DNA of 10,676 nt from Streptosporangiaceae bacterium (GTDB lineage Bacteria > Actinomycetota > Actinomycetes > Streptosporangiales > Streptosporangiaceae): contig JASHXW010000449.1 of the NCBI GenBank assembly GCA_030043395.1, positions 1 to 10,676 of the forward strand. Direction: 5' to 3'. Numbering within the stretch: position 1 is the stretch's first letter; every line of letters begins with the position of its first letter. Positions 5,422-10,676 of the stretch are shown piece after piece. Both the position numbers and the translations under genes were made by a program. The notes below the pieces were generated by a model that did not search any database, was not told the origin of the DNA, and was given only the letters and a program-made list of their open reading frames with translations.

Positions 5422-8400
5422 GTGCTGGAGTCGTTCCACCCTGCCGTCGGGGCATGGTTCGCCAGGCGGTTCCCCGCCGGGCCGACTGAACCCCAGGCCG
5501 CTGGCTGGGCGCAGATCGCGGCGGGCAAGCACACTCTGATCGCGGCCCCGACCGGCTCGGGCAAGACGCTGGCTGCCTTCCTGGTTTGCATCGACCGGAT
5601 CTACCGGGCGCACGAGGCAGGCGAGGAGCCCGGTGCCGGGCCGCAGGTGGTGTACGTCTCGCCGCTGAAGGCGCTTGCCGTGGACATCTGGCAGAACCTG
5701 GAGCGTCCGCTCGCCGAGATCGCCCAGGTGGCAGCCGAGCTCGGAATGCCGGCGCCGGACATCCGGGTGGCGGTCCGGACCGGTGACACAGCGGCTGCCG
5801 AGCGCGCGGCCATGGTCAAGAAGCCGCCGGACTTCCTGATCACGACGCCCGAGTCGCTGTACTTGCTGCTGACTGCCGAGAAACCGCGGGCGATGCTGCG
5901 GGCGACGCGCACGGTGATCGTGGACGAGATCCACGCCGTTGCGCCCAACAAGCGCGGATCCCACCTCGCGCTCACCCTCGAGCGACTCGCCCACGTCGCC
6001 GAACGTCCCCTTCAGCGAATCGGCCTCTCCGCTACCCAGCGCCCGGTCGAGGCGATGGCCCGGCTGCTGGTCGGCGCCGGCCCAGAGCGCAGCGACCAGG
6101 ACGGTGCGCCGCTGTGCTCGATCGTCGATACCGGGCACCGCCGCGAGCTGCGCCTGGCGATGGAGCTGCCGTCCGACGAGCTCGGGGCGGTCGGAACGAC
6201 CGAGCAGATGGCCGAGATCCTTGACCTGATCGCCGGGCACGTCGCCGAGCACCAGACAACCTTGGTCTTCGTCAACACCAGGCGGATGGCCGAGCGCGTC
6301 GCGCACGAGCTCGGCGAGAGGCTCGGCGACGGGCAGGTAGCGGCTCACCACGGCAGCCTGTCCAGGGAGCGCAGGCAGCGAGTCGAGTCCAGGCTGCGGG
6401 CTGGCGACCTGCGCGCCCTGGTGGCGACGGCGTCGCTGGAGCTCGGCATCGACATCGGCCCGGTGCAGCTCGTCTGCCAGATCGGCTCGCCGCGCAGCTT
6501 CGCCACGTTCCTGCAGCGAGTCGGCCGGTCCAATCACAGCCGCACCGGGATCCCGTTCGGCCGCCTGTACCCGACCACCCGCGACGAGCTTGTGGAGTGC
6601 GCGGCACTGATGCGGGGCACCCTGGCCGGGCGGCTGGACGCGCTGGTGATCCCGTCCTGCCCGCTGGACATCCTCGCCCAGCAGGTCGTGGCCGAGTGCG
6701 CTGCGCAGGAGTGGGCGGAGCAGGAGATGCTGACGCTAGTCCGGGGCGCCGCTCCGTTCTCGTCGGTGTCACCCGACGACTTCGCCGATGTCGCCGAGCT
6801 CGTCTCGGAGGGAATCAGGACCGGCCGGGGCCGCCGGGCGTGGTATGTGCACCGGGACCAGGTGAACGGGCAGCTTCGCGGCAGGCGTGGCGCGCGGATG
6901 GCCGCCCTGACCTCGGGCGGCGCCATTCCCGAGCTCGGTGACTACCGGGTACTCGCCGAGCCGGACAACGCCCTGGTCGGGACCGTCAACGAGGACTGGG
7001 CGATCGAGAGCATGGCAGGCGATGTCTTCCTGCTGGGCACGACGTCCTGGCGGATCCGGCGGGTGGAGCCTGGCGTGGTCAGGGTCGTCGACGCGCAGGG
7101 CGCGCCGCCGTCGGTCCCGTTCTGGCTCGGCGAGGCGCCAGGGCGCACAGAGGAGCTGTCCGCGGAGGTCAGCGCGCTCCGTGCCGAGATAGGGAGCCGG
7201 CTGGCGGACGGCGGTCAGGACGAGGCCGTCAGCTGGCTGATGGCCGAGTGCGGCATCGGCGACGCGGCGGCGGAGACGATCGTGGCGTACCTGGGAGCGG
7301 GCCTCGCCCAGCTCGGGGTCCTGCCCACGATGGACACGATCGTGCTCGAGCGCTTCTTCGACGATGCCGGCGGGATGCAGCTCGTCGGCCACGCGCCGTT
7401 CGGCGCGCGGCTGAACCGCGCGCTCGGGCTGGCGCTGCGCAAGCGATTCTGCGTGACGTTCGATTTCGAGCTACAGGCGGCCGCCAGCGACGACGCGATC
7501 CTGCTGTCACTCGGACCGCAGCACAGCTTCCCGCTGGACCGGGTCCCGAAGTTCCTGGCCTCGGGAACCGTCGAGGAGGTCGTCCGCCAGGCCGTGCTGA
7601 CCTCGCCGATGTTCGCCGCCCGGTGGCGGTGGAACCTGAACACGTCGCTGGCCGTGCTGCGGATGCGTGGCGGGAAGAAGAACCCGCCAGCGGTGCAGCG
7701 GATGGAGGCGGACGACCTGATGGCGGCCGTGTTCCCGACGCTGGCGGCCTGCCAGGAGAACGTCGCGCCGGGCCCGCTTGAGATACCTGACCACGTGCTG
7801 GTCCGCCAGACGCTGACGGATTGCCTGCACGAGGCGATGGACATCGATGGCCTGAAGCAGCTCATCGGCGGGATCGAGTCCGGCCAGGTCACCGTGATCG
7901 TCCGGGACACAACCGAGCCGTCCGTGCTCGCGCACGAGATCCTGAACGGGCGGCCGTTCACCTATCTCGACGACGCGCCGCTGGAGGAGCGTCGTAGCCG
8001 CCAGGTACCGCTGCGCCGCGGCCTTCCCGTCCAGCCTCATGAGCTGGCGCGGCTCGATCCGGAGGCGATCGAGCGGGTGGCCGAGCAGGTACGGCCAGAT
8101 CCGCGCGACGCCGACGAGCTGCACGACGTGCTGATGAACCTCGTAGCCGTCAAGCCCGTTCCGCACTGGCAGCCTTGGTTCGACGCCCTGGTCGGCGCCC
8201 GGCGCGCCTTCACGATCAGGAGCCCAGCTGGTGACCTGTGGTGCGCAGCCGAGCGCCTGCCTGCGGTCAGGGCGCTGTACGCCGCGGCCGAACTTCACCC
8301 GGTGCCGTCCGGCCTGGCAGCGGCTGGCACTGAGGACGAGGACGCCGCCGTGGCCCGGCTGCTGCGCGGTCACCTGGATTGCCGGGGTCCATCGCCCGTC

Positions 8401-9663
8401 GCGGCGCTGGCCGAGGCGACCTTCCTGCCCGAGACGCTGATCGTGCGCGGTCTGGCAGCTCTGGAGGCAGAGGGGTTCGCCATCCGGGGTCACTTCACCA
8501 GTCGGGACGGCGAGGAAGAGTTCTGCGCCAGGCGGCTGCTGTCGCGGATTCACGTCTACACCAGGGAGCGGCGCCGCCGTGAGGTCGAGCCCGTGACGCC
8601 GCGGGATTTCATGCGCTTCCTGCTGCGCTGGCAGCACGTGGCCGAGGGGAGCAGGCGCGAGGGCCGATTCGGCGTCCTGTCGGTCATCGAGCAGCTGCAG
8701 GGCTTCGAGCTGGCCGCCGGGGCGTGGGAGCACGGCGTCCTGGCAGCCCGGGTCGACGGTTACAGGCACGAGTGGCTGGACGAGCTGTGCATGTCCGGCC
8801 AAGTCTGCTGGGGACGGCTGTCGGCCAGGGATGCAGAGCCCGAGCCCGGCCAGCGGCGCCCTGGCCGGATGCCGTCCCGCGCCACTCCGATCACCCTGGC
8901 ACTACGCGACGACCTGCCGTGGCTGCTGCGCGCCGTGCGCGGCGACGTGAGCCCGGCCGAGCCCGAGCCGGGCAGCTCGCGCGACGTGCTCGCCGCGCTC
9001 CGCGAGCGCGGCGCGCTGTTCCGGTCCGACCTGGCGGCGCTGACCGGCCATTCCCCCCATGAGATCGAGGACGCGCTCTGGGATGGCGTGGCCCGTGGCC
9101 TGGTCACCGCCGATGGGTTCCGGGCGATTCGCTCGCTGATGCGGCGGGGGACAGCGCAGCGGATCCCGCAGACGCGCGGGCTGCGGCGCGGCCTGCGCGG
9201 GACGTCCGCCGGGTCGTCGGGCCGCTGGTCGCTGCTGCCAAGCCCAGCTGGCGATGCTGACCGGGACGAGCTTGCCGAGGCTGTCGCCGAGCAGCTCGCC
9301 GCTCGATGGGGCGTCGTGTTCCACGACCTGGTTGCCCGCGAGAACATCGGCGTTCCGTGGCGCGACGTGCTGTGGGCGTTCCGGCGGATGGAGGCCAGGG
9401 GGACGATCCGCGGTGGCCGGTTCGTGACTGGGTTCAGTGGCGAGCAGTACGCCCATCCCGAGGCAGTCGACGTGCTGCGGGTGATCCGCAAGCAGCGCCG
9501 TGGCGGCGAGACTGTCCAGGTCTCGGCAGCCGACCCGCTCAACCTGACCGGAATCGTGCTGCCCGGACCGCGTGTCCCGGCGAACTCAGCCAGCAAGGTG
9601 GTCTACGTCGACGGCGCCGTTCCCGACCAGCCGGAAGCTGCCGCAATCGGCGCGATCGCCTGA
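5422..9663 (+). CDS. lhr: Lhr-type large ATP-dependent DNA helicase, full length
   Basis: The 1413-residue product is a superfamily 2 helicase of the Lhr family, which moves 3'-5' on DNA using ATP and is linked to DNA repair. The two RecA domains carry APTGSGKT (42-49, Walker A), SPLKAL (80-85), TTPESL (141-146), DEIH (168-171), SAT (203-205), VATASLELGIDIG (334-346) and QRVGRSNH (365-372). The winged-helix and Lhr-specific core domains follow to about residue 860, with AHEILNGRPF (837-846) and LDDAPLEERR (849-858). The C-terminal region has the family hallmarks RFLLRWQHV (1065-1073) and LQGF (1092-1095). In E. coli Lhr the matching C-terminal region has been reported to be a uracil-DNA glycosylase. 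Length is near that of other full-length Lhr proteins, about 1,500 residues in mycobacteria and E. coli. GTG 5422 is the first possible start after an in-frame TAA at 5410 and lacks a clear ribosome binding site, which fits a leaderless mRNA. No nei-type glycosylase gene follows, unlike some actinobacterial loci. Confidence 0.95.
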   Translation: MLESFHPAVGAWFARRFPAGPTEPQAAGWAQIAAGKHTLIAAPTGSGKTLAAFLVCIDRIYRAHEAGEEPGAGPQVVYVSPLKALAVDIWQNLERPLAEIAQVAAELGMPAPDIRVAVRTGDTAAAERAAMVKKPPDFLITTPESLYLLLTAEKPRAMLRATRTVIVDEIHAVAPNKRGSHLALTLERLAHVAERPLQRIGLSATQRPVEAMARLLVGAGPERSDQDGAPLCSIVDTGHRRELRLAMELPSDELGAVGTTEQMAEILDLIAGHVAEHQTTLVFVNTRRMAERVAHELGERLGDGQVAAHHGSLSRERRQRVESRLRAGDLRALVATASLELGIDIGPVQLVCQIGSPRSFATFLQRVGRSNHSRTGIPFGRLYPTTRDELVECAALMRGTLAGRLDALVIPSCPLDILAQQVVAECAAQEWAEQEMLTLVRGAAPFSSVSPDDFADVAELVSEGIRTGRGRRAWYVHRDQVNGQLRGRRGARMAALTSGGAIPELGDYRVLAEPDNALVGTVNEDWAIESMAGDVFLLGTTSWRIRRVEPGVVRVVDAQGAPPSVPFWLGEAPGRTEELSAEVSALRAEIGSRLADGGQDEAVSWLMAECGIGDAAAETIVAYLGAGLAQLGVLPTMDTIVLERFFDDAGGMQLVGHAPFGARLNRALGLALRKRFCVTFDFELQAAASDDAILLSLGPQHSFPLDRVPKFLASGTVEEVVRQAVLTSPMFAARWRWNLNTSLAVLRMRGGKKNPPAVQRMEADDLMAAVFPTLAACQENVAPGPLEIPDHVLVRQTLTDCLHEAMDIDGLKQLIGGIESGQVTVIVRDTTEPSVLAHEILNGRPFTYLDDAPLEERRSRQVPLRRGLPVQPHELARLDPEAIERVAEQVRPDPRDADELHDVLMNLVAVKPVPHWQPWFDALVGARRAFTIRSPAGDLWCAAERLPAVRALYAAAELHPVPSGLAAAGTEDEDAAVARLLRGHLDCRGPSPVAALAEATFLPETLIVRGLAALEAEGFAIRGHFTSRDGEEEFCARRLLSRIHVYTRERRRREVEPVTPRDFMRFLLRWQHVAEGSRREGRFGVLSVIEQLQGFELAAGAWEHGVLAARVDGYRHEWLDELCMSGQVCWGRLSARDAEPEPGQRRPGRMPSRATPITLALRDDLPWLLRAVRGDVSPAEPEPGSSRDVLAALRERGALFRSDLAALTGHSPHEIEDALWDGVARGLVTADGFRAIRSLMRRGTAQRIPQTRGLRRGLRGTSAGSSGRWSLLPSPAGDADRDELAEAVAEQLAARWGVVFHDLVARENIGVPWRDVLWAFRRMEARGTIRGGRFVTGFSGEQYAHPEAVDVLRVIRKQRRGGETVQVSAADPLNLTGIVLPGPRVPANSASKVVYVDGAVPDQPEAAAIGAIA

Positions 9664-9690
9664 CCGCCAGCCAGCCGGACCTCCACTAAT

Positions 9691-9729
9691 CCGGACGCCT
9701 ACACGCGGCGGACGCGTGCAGGCGTCCGG
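9691..9729 (+). terminator. Likely lhr terminator hairpin (repeat copy 1)
   Basis: CCGGACGCCTACACGC (9691-9706) pairs with GCGTGCAGGCGTCCGG (9714-9729). This is a 16-bp stem with one mismatch (9701 against 9719) and a 7-nt loop, 27 nt after the lhr stop. There is no T-run. The position and strength suit an intrinsic terminator. Confidence 0.65.
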
Positions 9730-9831
9730 CCTAACCGCCAGCCAGCCGGGCCTTCGCTAAGCCGGACGCCTACACCCGGCGGAGACGCGTGGACGTCCTA
9801 ATTAATGGCTGGGTCAGTGAGACGCCGTCAT

Positions 9832-9872
9832 CCTGGACGTCTGCACCCGGCGGAGGCGTGCAGGCGTCCGGG
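9832..9872 (+). terminator. Second strong hairpin (repeat copy 3), ahead of the last gene
   Basis: CCTGGACGTCTGCAC (9832-9846) and GTGCAGGCGTCCGGG (9858-9872) pair along all 15 positions in RNA if two G-U pairs are allowed, with an 11-nt loop. It could be a back-up terminator for lhr or shield the following gene from read-through. Confidence 0.5.
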
Positions 9873-9925
9873 CTGATCGCTTGTTGGCCGATTCCGCCTG
9901 CGCCGATCGCTGGATGGGGTTGGCA

Positions 9926-9931
9926 TAAGGT
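9926..9931 (+). promoter_or_regulatory. TAAGGT ahead of the arylsulfotransferase-family gene: -10 and/or ribosome binding site
   Basis: TAAGGT fits TANNNT and ends six bases before the GTG at 9938, the same layout as at lhr. The AAGG inside it is also a usable ribosome binding site 7 nt from the GTG, so leaderless and leadered readings both remain open. No good -35 is visible. Confidence 0.45.
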
Positions 9932-9937
9932 GTCGGC

Positions 9938-10676
9938 GTGGCTCGAAAAGGCGCCCTCGTCCTCGCGTGCGCCGTTTTCGCTTTGCTCCTAGCTGCCTGT
10001 ACCGTCGGCCCTCGTCTCGTCGCGCCGCCGGTGCACGCGGGTCCGCCGCCACTGAAGGTGCTCACGCACGATCCGGGCGCGGCCAGCAGCCGCGACGACA
10101 TCTTCCTCGCCACCGCCGGCGGCGGCTATCCGGCCGGTCCGGAAATCGTCAGCCTGACGGGCAAGGTCATCTGGTTCCATGCCCTGCCGCCGGGTCAGGG
10201 AGCGACGGACTTCCGCACTCAGAGCTACCACGGCCAGCCAGTGCTCACCTGGTGCCAGCTCGGCCACCTGGGACAGACGGGCTTGATTCCGCCCGACACC
10301 GATTACATCTACAGCGACCAGCACCGGCTGATCGCCACGGTGCGCGCCGGAAATGGCTACACGGCCAGCTGGCACGAGTTCGTCATCACGCCGTGGGACA
10401 CCGCGCTGATCGTGGCTAACAAGGTCGCCACGGCGAACCTCACGGCAATGGGTGGCCCGGCCGATCAGAAAGTCATCGACGGCGTCGTGCAGGAGATCGA
10501 CATCGCGACAGGCAGGGTCCTCTTCCAGTGGAACAGCGCGGATCACGTGCCCTACCGTGACAGCCACGCGCCGTTGCCTGCCGCTGCAAGCACCCCCTGG
10601 GACTGGTTCCACATCAACGCGGTCCAGCTGGACACGGACGGGAACCTGCTGGTCAGCTCCCGGTTCACCTGGACGG
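9938..10676 (+). CDS. Arylsulfotransferase (ASST)-family lipoprotein (partial, 3' end outside window)
   Basis: The 246 visible codons begin with a lipoprotein signal: MARKG, a hydrophobic run and lipobox LAAC with Cys21, so the protein should be anchored outside the membrane. The remainder matches the ASST-like beta-propeller family found widely in actinobacteria: QSYHGQPVLTW (95-105), AGNGYTASWHEF (137-148), DGVVQEIDIATGRVLFQW (181-198), then WFHINAVQLDTDGNLLVSSR (223-242). True bacterial aryl sulfotransferases move sulfuryl groups between phenolic compounds through a histidine. Conserved-looking His146 and His225 are present, but I cannot say which, if any, is catalytic. The actinobacterial branch is largely untested, so the activity is inferred from family only. 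The GTG at 9938 gives a textbook lipoprotein signal. The gene is cut by the window edge, and its usual length would add roughly another 200 or more residues. Confidence 0.85.
   Translation, partial: MARKGALVLACAVFALLLAACTVGPRLVAPPVHAGPPPLKVLTHDPGAASSRDDIFLATAGGGYPAGPEIVSLTGKVIWFHALPPGQGATDFRTQSYHGQPVLTWCQLGHLGQTGLIPPDTDYIYSDQHRLIATVRAGNGYTASWHEFVITPWDTALIVANKVATANLTAMGGPADQKVIDGVVQEIDIATGRVLFQWNSADHVPYRDSHAPLPAAASTPWDWFHINAVQLDTDGNLLVSSRFTWT

Larger units (their letters stand above)
9664..9876. repeat. 71-bp tandem repeat, about three copies, directly behind lhr
   Basis: Copy 1 is 9664-9734, copy 2 is 9735-9805 and a degenerate copy 3 is 9806-9876. Copies 1 and 2 share CCGCCAGCCAGCCGG at their left ends (9664 and 9735). 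The core CCGGACGCCTACAC begins at 9691 and 9762, and its diverged form CTGGACGTCTGCAC at 9833, so the register is exactly 71 bp each time. The shared block extends 5 bp back into the lhr stop region (CCTGA versus CCTAA), so the duplication appears to have started at the gene end. Copy 2 has lost most of its right arm through small compensating indels. The left third of copy 3 is hard to recognise. This fills most of the 274-bp space between lhr and the next gene, and I see no gene in it. Confidence 0.8.

Noticed and set aside
5359..6537. A 392-residue open frame on the minus strand inside lhr
   Set aside because: It is fully antisense to the helicase motif region, is Arg/Gly/Asp-rich with no recognisable domain, and arises from G/C-ending codons in lhr.
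7507..8802. A 431-residue open frame on the minus strand inside lhr
   Set aside because: Same reason: it is a shadow of high-GC coding sequence, with Gln/Arg/His-rich composition and no motif.
9664..9876. Possible CRISPR array
   Set aside because: The 71-bp units are continuous with no spacers, they diverge strongly, and no cas-like gene is nearby.

Overview
The window is high-GC DNA with strong G/C preference at third codon positions. It carries a Tat-secreted purple acid phosphatase, a bifunctional penicillin-binding protein with a Thr/Pro tail, a lipoprotein of the arylsulfotransferase family and a full-length Lhr helicase. Several starts look leaderless. Together these point to a chromosomal segment of a filamentous or related actinomycete. 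I see no phage, plasmid, transposon, CRISPR or toxin-type genes.

Layout, left to right. The last 30 codons of an unrecognised plus-strand gene (2-91) converge on a minus-strand quinone oxidoreductase-type MDR protein (169-1083), with a perfect 14-bp hairpin between them (126-157) that can end both transcripts. Upstream of the oxidoreductase on the same strand, after a 168-bp gap holding a doubled 22-bp unit, lies a class A penicillin-binding protein (1252-3513, minus). A 185-bp divergent region separates it from a Tat-exported purple acid phosphatase (3699-5303, plus), which ends in another perfect 14-bp hairpin (5317-5352). The large helicase gene lhr follows (5422-9663, plus). Behind it is a 71-bp tandem repeat of about three copies, two of them folding into strong hairpins (9664-9876). 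Last comes the start of a lipoprotein arylsulfotransferase-family gene (9938, plus) that runs off the right edge.

The genes do not read as one pathway. Three products act outside the membrane (cell-wall synthesis, phosphate-ester hydrolysis, sulfuryl-transfer-type lipoprotein). The other two recognised ones are cytoplasmic (redox, DNA repair). Each gene has its own start region or terminator, so they look like separate transcription units, except possibly the penicillin-binding protein and the oxidoreductase.

I found no convincing new multi-gene system. The most interesting signals are non-coding. A TANNNT hexamer sits 6-7 nt ahead of four of the five starts visible in the window, as expected for leaderless mRNAs. 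The 71-bp hairpin repeat lies directly behind lhr. An inverted repeat brackets the putative -10 element of lhr.
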